Source of the DNA: a virus
Virus record (IMG/VR): IMGVR_UViG_3300045135_001825
Coordinates: 1-20,361 of that record
Direction: 5' to 3' (one strand)
Length of the DNA: 20,361 nt
Part shown: piece after piece, positions 1-8,043 of the stretch
How positions within the stretch are numbered: the stretch's first letter is position 1
How the letters are laid out: the number at the start of each line of letters is the position of its first letter
The notes under the pieces: model-generated
Databases searched by the model: none
The model's input: the letters and a program-made list of their open reading frames with translations, nothing else
Told to the model about the DNA's origin: nothing
Program-made: the position numbers and the translations under genes

Positions 1-1281
1 ACCAGGTAATTGTTCTGATGAACTTATAATACCACTATCTAATGAAGTTAGATATGAAGAAGTTGCTGCACTTAATCCATCTACTTCAGTTTGTATTGAA
101 CTACTGAATTGTTCAAGTGATAAATCCCTTTGTCTACTTGAAGTATAGTGGTTTGCGAATGCAGTATCATTTTCTGTATCTGTTGAGTTTACTAAATCAA
201 CAATCTCTACGAATTGGTCGTAATCTGCATTAGCCCCACTTAATATATTATCTATTCTATCCTTTTCAGTAGTGATTCTTGTATCTAATGAAGCAGTAAC
301 CGTATCTATACCATCTAATCTTGTATCATTAGAAGAAGTATATGAATTTAATTGAGTTATATCTGTGTGAGATGAACTAATAAATCCAAGTGCAGTAATC
401 TGTTCTGAACCACTAATTGTTCCTGCAGGTACTGAACTACTTTCTGATACAAATCCGAATGCTGTAATTTGTGCAGATGAACTAATTACATCTGTTCCAT
501 CTAATGTTCTTAAAACAGAACCACTAACTACTCCACTTGGTAATTCTGTCAAATAAGATGAAGTAGCAGCACTTATTGCATCAACTTCTGTTTGAATAGA
601 AGAAGTAAATGAATTTAATTGACTTATATCTACGGATTCTGATATAAATCCTAATGAGGTTATTTGTTCTGAACCACTAATTGTTCCTGCGGGTGTACTA
701 CCACCACTCTCACTTACAAATCCAAACGCAGTTATCTGTGCAGATGAACTAATTAGGGTTGGTACGTTAGTTAAATTTGAATAATTTATCGAACCAGTTA
801 AAGAAGTTGCCGAAAACGAACCAGTTACTTGTAAATCTGATGATACATAGTAATATGATGAGCCAGTTGACCATATAGATGAACCTCCTCCACCTCCACC
901 TCCACCGAGTGAAGATAAATCAACTGTGTTTCCATCAGAAATAGTTAATTGTTTATTTACTTGATTGAAAGATAAGGTTTGATTGTCTGTATCGGTAATT
1001 CCTGCAATTGAGGTTGCAATTGATGAACTAAAGCTAGTAAACCCACTTGTACTTGAAATTGTTACTTGTGAAGAACCACTAACTAATCCAGTACCATCAA
1101 ATGATAATTGAGAACCATCACCATAGTATTTACCAGTAACTCGTATATTAGATGCGGTAATATCACCAGATACCTCTTGCGAACCAGTAATAATCTGTGA
1201 ACCACTTACTTGAAAAACACCCTCTACTACGGAGGCCGTTACAATTCCTTCAATCTGTTTACTTTGAATAAGTGTTGCCAT
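1..1281 (-). CDS. Repeat-rich fibre-like virion protein (C-terminus beyond window)
   Basis: An open frame of 427 codons starts at an ATG (1279-1281) and runs off the left edge without a stop. The ATG overlaps the upstream stop as TAATG, which implies translational coupling. The protein is rich in Ser, Thr, Gly and Ile and has almost no Cys. About residue 125 there is a run of eight Gly codons (883-906), which looks like a flexible hinge. After it come two copies of a unit of about 90 residues built on ISSSAQITAFGFVSES, PAGTISGSEQIT and a SIQTEVD...SAATSSYLT segment. Such short beta-rich repeats are typical of trimeric tail-fibre or baseplate appendage proteins, and the gene follows neck/tail-completion genes. 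The family was not recognised; the fibre assignment rests on composition, repeats and location only. Confidence 0.6.
   Translation of the reverse strand, partial: MATLIQSKQIEGIVTASVVEGVFQVSGSQIITGSQEVSGDITASNIRVTGKYYGDGSQLSFDGTGLVSGSSQVTISSTSGFTSFSSSIATSIAGITDTDNQTLSFNQVNKQLTISDGNTVDLSSLGGGGGGGGSSIWSTGSSYYYVSSDLQVTGSFSATSLTGSINYSNLTNVPTLISSSAQITAFGFVSESGGSTPAGTISGSEQITSLGFISESVDISQLNSFTSSIQTEVDAISAATSSYLTELPSGVVSGSVLRTLDGTDVISSSAQITAFGFVSESSSVPAGTISGSEQITALGFISSSHTDITQLNSYTSSNDTRLDGIDTVTASLDTRITTEKDRIDNILSGANADYDQFVEIVDLVNSTDTENDTAFANHYTSSRQRDLSLEQFSSSIQTEVDGLSAATSSYLTSLDSGIISSSEQLPG
384..488 (-). repeat. Direct repeat copy 2 in the fibre-like gene
   Basis: This stretch encodes ISSSAQITAFGFVSES...PAGTISGSEQITALGFI. 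It matches 648-755 closely at protein level and partly at DNA level. Differences are mostly synonymous, which suggests an old in-frame duplication kept by selection on the protein. Confidence 0.7.
648..755 (-). repeat. Direct repeat copy 1 in the fibre-like gene
   Basis: This is the partner of 384-488, offset by about 265 bases, and encodes the same ISSSAQITAFGFVSES...GTISGSEQIT segment. The linker between the two halves is one residue longer here (GGST against SSV). Confidence 0.7.
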
Positions 1282-1646
1282 TATCTACTAACTATCTTTC
1301 CACGAACTTCGAAATCGGTTGTTACGATATCTTCTGGTCGTAATGTAATACTTTCATTAAATTGTATAACTATGTTAGTACCGTTATCTTCAACGGAATA
1401 GGTACTACCATCTTTTAAAACTCCTTGTAAATAAATATAAACGTAATCTTTGTTAGAGTCAACTTCGAGTTCTTGATATACGAATTTTTTATTATTTAAA
1501 GTCAGAGTAAATAAATTACCACTCAATGAAAGAGAATCAGGTGTATGTGAATACACAAAAAAATCATCTATCACTGCGTTTATTAATGAATTTGTTGCAG
1601 ATATACCATTATGAGGAACAACTATATTTGGTTTTTTCTTAGTCAT
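1281..1646 (-). CDS. Small beta-rich structural protein (121 aa)
   Basis: A 121-residue protein that starts at ATG 1644-1646, overlaps the preceding gene by 8 bases, and ends in a TAATG junction with the fibre-like gene. No enzyme motif is visible. The C-terminal half (about residues 66-121, YVYIYLQGVL...NIVIQF...DFEVRGKIV) has the layout of a small beta-module that is also found at the C-termini of the next two genes upstream. The N-terminus is short and polar. Position between gp15-like and fibre-like genes suggests a minor tail, neck or fibre-attachment protein. That role is inferred from context only. Confidence 0.6.
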   Translation of the reverse strand: MTKKKPNIVVPHNGISATNSLINAVIDDFFVYSHTPDSLSLSGNLFTLTLNNKKFVYQELEVDSNKDYVYIYLQGVLKDGSTYSVEDNGTNIVIQFNESITLRPEDIVTTDFEVRGKIVSR

Positions 1647-1974
1647 CTATTTGTATATCTCCTTTTATAGTAATTTTATCATCTGAATCAAGGGTGTAAG
1701 AAAAGTTTTCTTTTATAAACTTTACTAAAATATCTTTATCATCTTGTTCGAGAATATAATCTTGTTCTAAAATCCATTGACCATTTATAAATATGTCAAA
1801 TCTTGCATGTTCTGGTCTATATTCTCTAAGTTCTGTTTTTAAATCTTTAAACTGTGCACCATCGAGTGAAAATATATGGTATAGTGGATGTTTAGAATCA
1901 CGCTCAGTCATTCTAAACTCATCTGGCTCATGAATTTGTTGTAATATTTGTCTTAAATCTTTTATTCCACTCAT
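1639..1974 (-). CDS. Small structural protein with C-terminal beta-module (111 aa)
   Basis: A 111-residue protein starting at ATG 1972-1974, which overlaps the upstream stop as ATGA. Residues 1-55 are charged and probably helical. Residues 58-111 read RFDIFINGQWIL...DILVKF...DKITIKGDI, matching in layout the C-terminal module of the gp15-like protein and of the following gene: a strand ending in NG, an acidic turn, a DILV strand, and a final ITIKG strand. No known family was recognised. Overlaps on both sides put it in the neck/tail-completion operon, so a minor virion protein is likely. Confidence 0.6.
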   Translation of the reverse strand: MSGIKDLRQILQQIHEPDEFRMTERDSKHPLYHIFSLDGAQFKDLKTELREYRPEHARFDIFINGQWILEQDYILEQDDKDILVKFIKENFSYTLDSDDKITIKGDIQIDD

Positions 1975-3107
1975 AATTCTATAAACTTACCAGTTATACC
2001 AAATTCATCGGTGTTTTCTAAAATATAACCAAGTGATGATGTAGTTGAAAGTAAATCAGTAGGATAAACTCCACCTTCTGATAGAGAACCTGTATTGAAA
2101 TTGATGTATAAATCACTTCCACTCACTTCACTACTCCATTTAGGTGCAGGAATGTTTACACCATTTATATAAATTGTAAATTTCTTATCAGAATCAATTA
2201 CACCAACTAATTGTGGTGGTATTCTCGGTACTTCAACATTTGAAACCTTAAATGTATCTGCATCTATAAATGAACCAGATGCAGAACCTCTTAATGCAAG
2301 GTATTCTAATGTATCTGCATATTCATTTAACAATTCTGGTGTTGTACTTGTACCTTTTCCACCACCAGTTAAATCAGTTTCCATACCAATGATGATTTTT
2401 TTAGGGCCAAATGATAAAGTATTAGTTTCTTTCTTATTGAATTGTTCTGGTAACAGATATGCATTCGCAACCATGTTAAATGTTGTACGAACTATTCTCT
2501 CAGAACCCTGTCCTACTTCACTTTGGTTATCAAATGAATCAATTCTAACTCTAAACTTAAATTTATCCTTATCTCCCCAATAATCATCAGTTGCGTATTG
2601 GAATTGTTCTACAATCTTATTCATATGTTCAGTAAATGATGTCCAAACCATTACTTCATATGTAATACTAACATAATCTGGTACAGTAATGTTATAATTC
2701 TGTGCATTTGGTTTTACACCATTCATTAAACTGAACTTATCGTATTTATTTTTACTATTGTACTTTTGATATGTTGGATATGATAGATATCTGTTAATTG
2801 AATTTGATGCACCATCTCTTTCAATCGAATTTCTTTTGTACATTACAAGAGGTAACTGTAATCTACCTCTAACATCTCTTAAAACACCATCTTTTCTTGC
2901 AGATTTCCATCTTTCAGGATTACCATACAATACTGGTACTTTTATTTTCTTATTATCTTCTTCAAGTTCGGGCAATACAACATCTCTCATGTATTCCATG
3001 ATTGCCAAATCCACATCATATAAAGATATAGCTAGTTTTTCACTCTGTGGTAGTGAAATTTCAGTAGCCCTACTCTTATTCTGTGCACTGTTAAATGGTT
3101 CTTTCAT
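1971..3107 (-). CDS. Tail terminator / proximal sheath stabiliser, gp15-like
   Basis: A 378-residue protein resembling T4 gp15, which caps the tail tube and sheath and joins the tail to the neck. Shared features are an early helix, a KKIKVPVLYGNPERW strand-turn (residues 53-67; compare IRVPITYASKEH in T4), a GRLQLPLVMY segment (81-90), and VSITYEVMVWTSFTEHMNKIVEQF (146-169), which parallels the YELSIFTRYEDDMFQIVEQ region of T4 gp15. T4 gp15 has about 272 residues; the extra length here is a C-terminal extension from about residue 240. It ends in a beta-module (308-378, FTIYINGVNI...DLYINF...FGITGKFIEL) that also occurs in the next two genes. The start overlaps the upstream stop as TAATG. The assignment rests on remembered T4 patterns plus gene order. 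Confidence 0.7.
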   Translation of the reverse strand: MKEPFNSAQNKSRATEISLPQSEKLAISLYDVDLAIMEYMRDVVLPELEEDNKKIKVPVLYGNPERWKSARKDGVLRDVRGRLQLPLVMYKRNSIERDGASNSINRYLSYPTYQKYNSKNKYDKFSLMNGVKPNAQNYNITVPDYVSITYEVMVWTSFTEHMNKIVEQFQYATDDYWGDKDKFKFRVRIDSFDNQSEVGQGSERIVRTTFNMVANAYLLPEQFNKKETNTLSFGPKKIIIGMETDLTGGGKGTSTTPELLNEYADTLEYLALRGSASGSFIDADTFKVSNVEVPRIPPQLVGVIDSDKKFTIYINGVNIPAPKWSSEVSGSDLYINFNTGSLSEGGVYPTDLLSTTSSLGYILENTDEFGITGKFIEL

Positions 3108-3562
3108 TATACTGCTCTCTCCTCTATGTTAATTGTAGATTTTCTAGTCATAAATGTTGAACATATGATTGAGAACTTAGATTCTGTTCTACCTGCCAAC
3201 ATTTGGTCCTCTCTTACATTATCAATTTCAAAATATGCGTTATTATGGAAAATAATATCACCAATTTCTGGATATAATGTTTTTTCTTCTAAGGTATGTC
3301 TGTTAAATCTATATTCTACTTGTTGACCTCTATCAAAACCAAATCCTTCATAGTTTACTTCAGATTCTTGTCTTTCAATTAGACAGTTTACGTTTACACC
3401 ACCATGATATACCTTACCTAATGATTCACCATATAGATTCGTTTTAGATTCGTATACAGATAGTTTGAACAACTGTATAGTAGTTGTTACCAAATCTTCT
3501 ACCAACTCCTCTGAAAAGTGTTTAAACAGAGTTATATCGTTTGGGCCTGTAAACCTTGCCAT
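3107..3562 (-). CDS. Neck protein, gp14-like
   Basis: A 151-residue protein resembling the core of T4 gp14, a head-completion protein that forms the neck under the portal with gp13. The clearest match is LYPEIGDIIFHNNAYFEIDNV near residues 96-116, which parallels [21 protein letters not shown] in T4. A preceding LYGESLGKVY segment corresponds loosely to FGEDLKNKF. T4 gp14 has 256 residues, so this is a short form. It starts two bases after the stop of the connector gene and ends in a TAATG overlap with the gp15-like gene. The gp13-gp14-gp15 order matches T4, which raises confidence. Confidence 0.65.
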   Translation of the reverse strand: MARFTGPNDITLFKHFSEELVEDLVTTTIQLFKLSVYESKTNLYGESLGKVYHGGVNVNCLIERQESEVNYEGFGFDRGQQVEYRFNRHTLEEKTLYPEIGDIIFHNNAYFEIDNVREDQMLAGRTESKFSIICSTFMTRKSTINIEERAV

Positions 3563-3564
3563 AA

Positions 3565-4716
3565 TTATCCTATATAAATATTAATTGGTACTTTAGCCAT
3601 CAACTTTTGTTGATTTTCTGAGTTTTCTGCCTCGGTTTCATAACGTACCTTATTAGAAACTTCTTCTAAGTTTGCTCTAAGTTGTTCTACAAGTTGGTCT
3701 TTTTCAGTTTGTGCCTCTGCTCTTAATGCAGCACCATCTAAACTTACTTCAGAACCTGGAATTGGAACAGTTGAGTACTTTTCTCTAACTGCACCTAACA
3801 ATTCTTTTGCAAGTGCAAGTGCATATTTTCTAATCCATTGTTTACCAACATCATTTATATCCGTATATGTCATGAAATCGTATCCAATGTTAGAATAATC
3901 AGATACAACACCAGTATCTACAACTGTTGAGTTGGCATCATACTCATCTTTTACAATATATTCAAACCAAAGTTTATATGTGCCAGTTGGTCTTGGGAAA
4001 ATCTGTATTTTATTGTTTACTATATTAAAGGTATGTGCAGATTTTCTAATTGTATCGTTAAATTCTATATGTTGGAATCTTTGAATATCTTCAAAAATAG
4101 GCATTAACATAAATTGTGCCGCTGGAGAGAAAGAACCGAACCCAAATTCATCTACTAAGTTAAGTGTACCTTGTCCACTTACAGAGTATGGGTCAAAGAA
4201 TCTGTTAATTGCAGGAGTTGCCTCGTGAAATACTCGTGTGATATCTAATCTTTTACCACTTTCACTTACATCTCCCCATAAAGTTTGTAAATCATACGAT
4301 TGAGAACTTGCACTTGTCTCAACATATCCTTTTTTAACATCTGTTCTACCACCTACGTTGGCGTAAGTACCATATGATTCAGATAATTTAATTGTATTAG
4401 GTAGTGGTGAACCTGCAACTTGTTTATGTGTGTAATCTGTGCCCGTTGGTTTACCAAGTGTTGCACCTAAATTGTTTCTAATGTTAAATTGATTGACTTG
4501 TGCAGAGTATTCTGATACTGCCTCTTCAAAACAAGCGTAAAAGTTTACATCTATAAGTTCAACATCAATAATAGGATATCCTAATCTCCTAGCACACCAA
4601 GTAGCAACTTTTGGCCCATCCGATTGGAAGGTTGAATCGCTATCATAAATACCAAATGGTGTGGAGCCTGAGATATCTTGAGATACTGAACCAGTCCAAT
4701 ATGTTAATGTACTCAT
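3565..4716 (-). CDS. Neck / head-tail connector protein, gp13-like by position
   Basis: A 383-residue protein, first gene of the neck group downstream of the capsid gene. Residues 39-71 (TWCARRLGYPIIDVEL...CFEEAVSEYS) have the LG-P-DVEL-acidic helix pattern seen at the start of phage head-tail connector proteins. The C-terminal 50 residues form a charged helix (KDQLVEQLRANLEEVSNKV) and then KVPINIYIG. It is preceded by a strong AAAGGAG 7 bases before the ATG. Downstream genes are gp14- and gp15-like, so it holds the place of T4 gp13. Direct similarity to T4 gp13 could not be confirmed by eye; an alternative is a connector family unrelated to gp13. Confidence 0.6.
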   Translation of the reverse strand: MSTLTYWTGSVSQDISGSTPFGIYDSDSTFQSDGPKVATWCARRLGYPIIDVELIDVNFYACFEEAVSEYSAQVNQFNIRNNLGATLGKPTGTDYTHKQVAGSPLPNTIKLSESYGTYANVGGRTDVKKGYVETSASSQSYDLQTLWGDVSESGKRLDITRVFHEATPAINRFFDPYSVSGQGTLNLVDEFGFGSFSPAAQFMLMPIFEDIQRFQHIEFNDTIRKSAHTFNIVNNKIQIFPRPTGTYKLWFEYIVKDEYDANSTVVDTGVVSDYSNIGYDFMTYTDINDVGKQWIRKYALALAKELLGAVREKYSTVPIPGSEVSLDGAALRAEAQTEKDQLVEQLRANLEEVSNKVRYETEAENSENQQKLMAKVPINIYIG

Positions 4717-4745
4717 ATATTCTCTCCTTTATATAGTTTACCAAC

Positions 4746-4755
4746 TATAAATATA
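4746..4755 (-). promoter_or_regulatory. AT decamer, putative late promoter element before the connector gene
   Basis: TATAAATATA on the plus strand (TATATTTATA in the direction of the genes). It is one of five exact copies, each in an intergenic gap just upstream of a minus-strand start. It begins about 30 bases before the ATG at 4716 and follows the terminator at 4765-4791. Confidence 0.45.
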
Positions 4756-4764
4756 AGACAATAA

Positions 4765-4791
4765 AAAAGGGGATGAAAAACACCCCCTTTT
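4765..4791 (-). terminator. Rho-independent terminator after the major capsid gene
   Basis: On the minus strand AAAAGGGG, an 11-base loop, then CCCCTTTT followed by TT. The stem has 8 base pairs and its 3' arm runs into a T tract. It lies about 20 bases past the capsid stop codon and would separate capsid mRNA from the neck genes. Confidence 0.75.
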
Positions 4792-4812
4792 AAATATTAT
4801 TTATATCAGATA

Positions 4813-6426
4813 TTAAATTTGGTCAATACCTTTGATATAAATCTTACCATAGAATTCTGGTCTTACCATTTTCTTAGCGTATCTAGTCATAACTCCTCTT
4901 CTTGGAGTGAAGTTAGCTGGGTCATACACTAAAGGTGTCATGATAAGTGGAACGTATGGAGCGTAAACAGCACCAGTTTCTAAGAAGTTAGACCCTTTGA
5001 AGCCCATTAGGATTTCGTTGTTAGTCTGATAAGGATTCTTATAAACTGTATATCTGTTTGCTAAAGAACCAACTGTTGATACACCAGCAGCGAATGAACT
5101 AGCATCTTTATCAGCGTTCACAGAGAATGCTGGAATAGATTCTAAAATAGTACATACGTCAGGTGATGCAACGATAAAGTTAGCTCCTCCTCTTAACGTT
5201 AATTGGTGAATCTTGTTAGAAACTTTGTTAAGTTTAGTACCAAGAGTCTGGAACCAAGTGTTCTTTTGGTAAGCAACACCAGAAGATGCAGCAGTCCAAC
5301 CATCAGAACCGTTGAATTCCTCACCGATTACTGCAGACCAGTATTCAGTTGTTAACGCGTTGCTTCTTAACATATCTAAGATTTCTAAGTCAATCTCTAA
5401 TGAGATGTACTCAGATAACATAGAAGTTAATTCAGCTTCAGCATCAATACTGTGGTAAGCATTAAGGTCTTGAGCCAATTCAGGTGTCCATACAGCCTTT
5501 AGTTTTCTAGTCTTAGCTACGATAGCCTCAGATTTCAACTCAAGGTCGATTTCTGGAATATCAAGAGTAGCACCATCAGAACCAGAAGTATTTAAGACTG
5601 GGTCTCTATCTTCAAAATCACCTCTATTCTCTGCAGAGTTTTCAGAAGCGTAGTGTACTTCAACAGCACCTACATCTTCACCACTACCTGAGAAGAAGAA
5701 TACATAGCTTGAACCATCTACTTTGTTGAATGCATTTAAGTTTTCATCAATTTCTGAACCAGAAGTTGTTAAGTAGAATCCTCTAATCGCATCGTTATCA
5801 GCAGTTGAATCAATGTTTGATTTTGTGATAGTTGCTTTAAAGATGTTACCAGCTTCAACTGAAGCAGTATATCTTGAATCATAGTTTAAGTCATCAAAAA
5901 CAGATGCAGTAGCAACAGTTACGTTTCCACTTACAACCATTTTTTGTTTGTCAGATAATGTATATCCGAATCTACCATCTCCATAAAGACCGTTTTGAGC
6001 AACGTTAGTAGAACCTAAGTCACTACCGTCACCACCAAATAATGAAGAACCAGAGTAGTTACTACCACCAAATTGTCCATTATTGTATTTAAAGTCTAAA
6101 TAGAAGATAAGTCCTGAAGGTAAGTTCATCGGTTGTACCGAAACGAATTCTTTAGATGAAATTTCACCGAAAATACGTCTTACCAAAGGAAGTGCAACAC
6201 CACTCCACTCTTCGTTACCAGAAGATGTAGAAGTAGCATTTGCTTCATCAAGCAATTGTTTTGCTTGGTTTTCAAGAAGAACCGACATCTGATGTTGGTC
6301 TCTCTCTTTTAAACCTTCAAGAAGTCCAGTTTGTTCCCACTTTCCTTTAAGTTGTCTTGTTTCTTCCAACATTACAGCTTGTGGGTTCTTTCCTTCCATT
6401 AGTTTAGATAAATCAAAATTACTCAT
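4813..6426 (-). CDS. 23: Major capsid protein, gp23-like
   Basis: A 537-residue homologue of T4 gp23 (521 residues), the hexamer-forming shell protein with an HK97-type fold. Diagnostic segments are LPLVRRIFGEISSKEFVSVQ (79-98) followed by PMNLPSGLIF, and AIVAKTRKLKAVWTPELAQD (301-320) followed by LNAYHSIDAEAEL, both close to T4 gp23. Residues 1-61 are helical and charged and should be the propeptide. LLDE at 58-61 followed by ANATSTS fits the T4 rule of hydrophobic-X-Glu and the T4 cleavage after residue 65, so maturation after E61 is predicted. Residues 115-290 are Gly/Ser-rich and variable, probably the surface insertion. A strong AAAGGAG lies 10 bases before the ATG. A terminator follows, as expected for the most abundant product. 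Confidence 0.93.
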   Translation of the reverse strand: MSNFDLSKLMEGKNPQAVMLEETRQLKGKWEQTGLLEGLKERDQHQMSVLLENQAKQLLDEANATSTSSGNEEWSGVALPLVRRIFGEISSKEFVSVQPMNLPSGLIFYLDFKYNNGQFGGSNYSGSSLFGGDGSDLGSTNVAQNGLYGDGRFGYTLSDKQKMVVSGNVTVATASVFDDLNYDSRYTASVEAGNIFKATITKSNIDSTADNDAIRGFYLTTSGSEIDENLNAFNKVDGSSYVFFFSGSGEDVGAVEVHYASENSAENRGDFEDRDPVLNTSGSDGATLDIPEIDLELKSEAIVAKTRKLKAVWTPELAQDLNAYHSIDAEAELTSMLSEYISLEIDLEILDMLRSNALTTEYWSAVIGEEFNGSDGWTAASSGVAYQKNTWFQTLGTKLNKVSNKIHQLTLRGGANFIVASPDVCTILESIPAFSVNADKDASSFAAGVSTVGSLANRYTVYKNPYQTNNEILMGFKGSNFLETGAVYAPYVPLIMTPLVYDPANFTPRRGVMTRYAKKMVRPEFYGKIYIKGIDQI

Positions 6427-6450
6427 TTTTATTTCTCTCCTTTAATGTTA

Positions 6451-7602
6451 TTAAATTAAGTTTGCTAACTTTTTAAATCTGTCAGCCATTTTGTTAGTAC
6501 TTTCTTCAATCACTTCTTTCGTTGGTGCAGTTGAAGCAGTTGCCTTAGAAGCGATTCCTTCTGAGATTTTTTGCTTTTTACTGTTACCATTGAATTTCAA
6601 TGATTCTGCAAGTGTACTAAATACCAATTTCACCTCTCTTACAGAGTTTGTTCTGTCAAGAGTTTCAACCACCTTAACTTTTTGGTCATTAGTTAAGTTG
6701 TAAGAACGGAATAATTTGTTAGCGAATAACAATTTAGCGTTTAGAAGATTCACTTCGTTGATTGTTTTCTTCAACTCTTTGATTGTAGAATAAGCTTCTT
6801 CAAGTTCTTTCTGAGATTCTTCATATTTCATCTCATCTGTACCATCATGCTCTTCTTCTTCCTCTTCACCATATCCCATTTCTCTTAGAATTTCATCTAA
6901 GTCGATATCTTCTTCAACTTCATCTTCTTCGTGAGAATCTTCAGCCACTTCATCAGCAGGAGCCTCTTCGTGCTCTTCACCTTCGTGGTGTTCTTCCTCA
7001 TGTCCGTCAACTACGTCTTTAGCGATATCTTCAACTTCACCTTCTTCTTCATCATCAAGTTCTTCGCCCATATCAGCTTCTAACTCTTTAATGATAGCTT
7101 CCAGGTCAAGTTCTTCGTCTACCTCTTCTTTGTCTTCGTCCTCATCACCTTCAGCGATTGAAGCATCATCAGCGTTAGTAGGGTCTACAGGTACTCCGCC
7201 TCTATCAGCGTCAGCTTCTCCGTATCCTTCTTCTACTTCGTCTTTTTCTTCTTCTTCTTCGCCTTCTAGCTTAAGGTCTTTGACTTTGTCAAGGTTACCA
7301 TCTTCTGAACCTACTTCTGCTGTTTCTTTCTCAGTTTCTGGGTCTAACTCAGTATGAGCTTCATCGTACTCAGGTTCTTTGTTATCACCTTTACCGATTG
7401 CAGATGAATCTACAGTTTCTTCTACTTCTTCTTTATCTTCCTCTTCAGCCTCTTCAATTTCTTGAGTTAACTTCTTAGATAAAATAGATTGTAATTTAGG
7501 AGTAAAAGCTTCCTCTAATGCGATTTTTGCATTAGCGATTGCAGTTTCTCTTACAGCTTTAGCGTCAGCGATGGCTTCTTTTAATAATTTAGAATTTGCC
7601 AT
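6451..7602 (-). CDS. 22: Prohead core scaffold protein, gp22-like
   Basis: A 383-residue, very acidic protein placed directly before the capsid gene, as T4 gene 22 is. In T4, gp22 forms the core on which the shell assembles and is then cut to peptides by gp21. Residues 1-50 are an Ala/Lys-rich helix. About 50-250 are dominated by Glu and Asp runs. About 258-305 form a predicted coiled coil (ELEEAYSTIKELKKTINEVN) leading to LLFANKLFRSYNLTNDQKVK, which resembles the LTESQKEKV region of T4 gp22. The last residues, KMADRFKKLANLI, parallel the T4 C-terminus, KVASRF. The acidic block is longer than in T4 (269 residues). An AAAAGGAAGG ribosome-binding sequence precedes the ATG. Confidence 0.8.
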   Translation of the reverse strand: MANSKLLKEAIADAKAVRETAIANAKIALEEAFTPKLQSILSKKLTQEIEEAEEEDKEEVEETVDSSAIGKGDNKEPEYDEAHTELDPETEKETAEVGSEDGNLDKVKDLKLEGEEEEEKDEVEEGYGEADADRGGVPVDPTNADDASIAEGDEDEDKEEVDEELDLEAIIKELEADMGEELDDEEEGEVEDIAKDVVDGHEEEHHEGEEHEEAPADEVAEDSHEEDEVEEDIDLDEILREMGYGEEEEEEHDGTDEMKYEESQKELEEAYSTIKELKKTINEVNLLNAKLLFANKLFRSYNLTNDQKVKVVETLDRTNSVREVKLVFSTLAESLKFNGNSKKQKISEGIASKATASTAPTKEVIEESTNKMADRFKKLANLI

Positions 7603-7713
7603 AGTTTTAGCCTTCCTTTTAAAATCTGAAAATATTAGGGGATTCTCAATAATGTTAGGTCGGTTGTTTGGTCACTACATATAAGGATGAGTATTCATTA
7701 ACCAACTATAAAA

Positions 7714-7735
7714 AACACACATAGAATCGTGTGTT
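7714..7735 (-). terminator. Rho-independent terminator after the bS21 gene
   Basis: On the minus strand AACACAC, loop GATTCTAT, GTGTGTT, then further Ts down to 7710 (six Ts in a row). The stem has 7 perfect pairs. It lies about 35 bases past the bS21 stop and before the scaffold gene, so scaffold and capsid mRNA probably start from a separate promoter in 7603-7710. Confidence 0.75.
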
Positions 7736-7769
7736 ACTGTGTATAAGTATTATAATATATTAGAAACCG

Positions 7770-8042
7770 CTATTTTCGGTTTCCTTTTTTTCTTTTCTTA
7801 GTATGTAAACGGATTGATGTATCACCACTTTCTATCTTATCAATCATAACTTGTCTCTGATTTTGTCTGATTGCTTGTTGTTTTTGTTTCCTCTTGAATG
7901 TGGTTGGTTTGACGTATTCTTGTCTTTTTCTTACTTCGAATAAGTGACCAGATTCACTTACTCTTCTTTTAAAAATTTTTAATGCTTTTTGTATGTCTCC
8001 TTTTCTTACTTGAACTGAGACTAATCTTGGGTGTTTACTCAT
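7770..8042 (-). CDS. rpsU: Ribosomal protein bS21 homologue
   Basis: A 90-residue very basic protein. Residues 7-63 match the bS21 family: VSVQVRKGDIQKALKIFKRR, then an EVRKRQEYVKPTT turn and an FKRKQKQQAIRQNQ helix. Compare E. coli [20 protein letters not shown] and [20 protein letters not shown]. bS21 sits on the 30S platform near the 3' end of 16S rRNA and the mRNA Shine-Dalgarno site. Residues 64-90 are an extra basic tail. Phage-encoded bS21 has been reported in several marine and freshwater phages, so this is a known but uncommon gene. It lies between virion genes, after the 663-residue protein and before a terminator. The ATG has AAAGGAG only one base upstream, which is unusually close. 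The sequence looks less like the short Bacteroidota type than like proteobacterial forms, but host assignment is not safe. Confidence 0.88.
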   Translation of the reverse strand: MSKHPRLVSVQVRKGDIQKALKIFKRRVSESGHLFEVRKRQEYVKPTTFKRKQKQQAIRQNQRQVMIDKIESGDTSIRLHTKKRKKGNRK

Positions 8043-8043
8043 T

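Noticed and set aside
7230-7262. TTC/TCT-rich tract as a possible microsatellite
   Set aside because: It is coding for the Glu-rich part of the scaffold in an undisturbed frame; no sign of a separate repeat element.
7091-7357. Ser-rich open frame on the plus strand opposite the scaffold gene
   Set aside because: It is the complement of the Glu/Asp codon runs (GAA/GAG/GAT) in the acidic scaffold protein and has no ribosome-binding sequence of its own.
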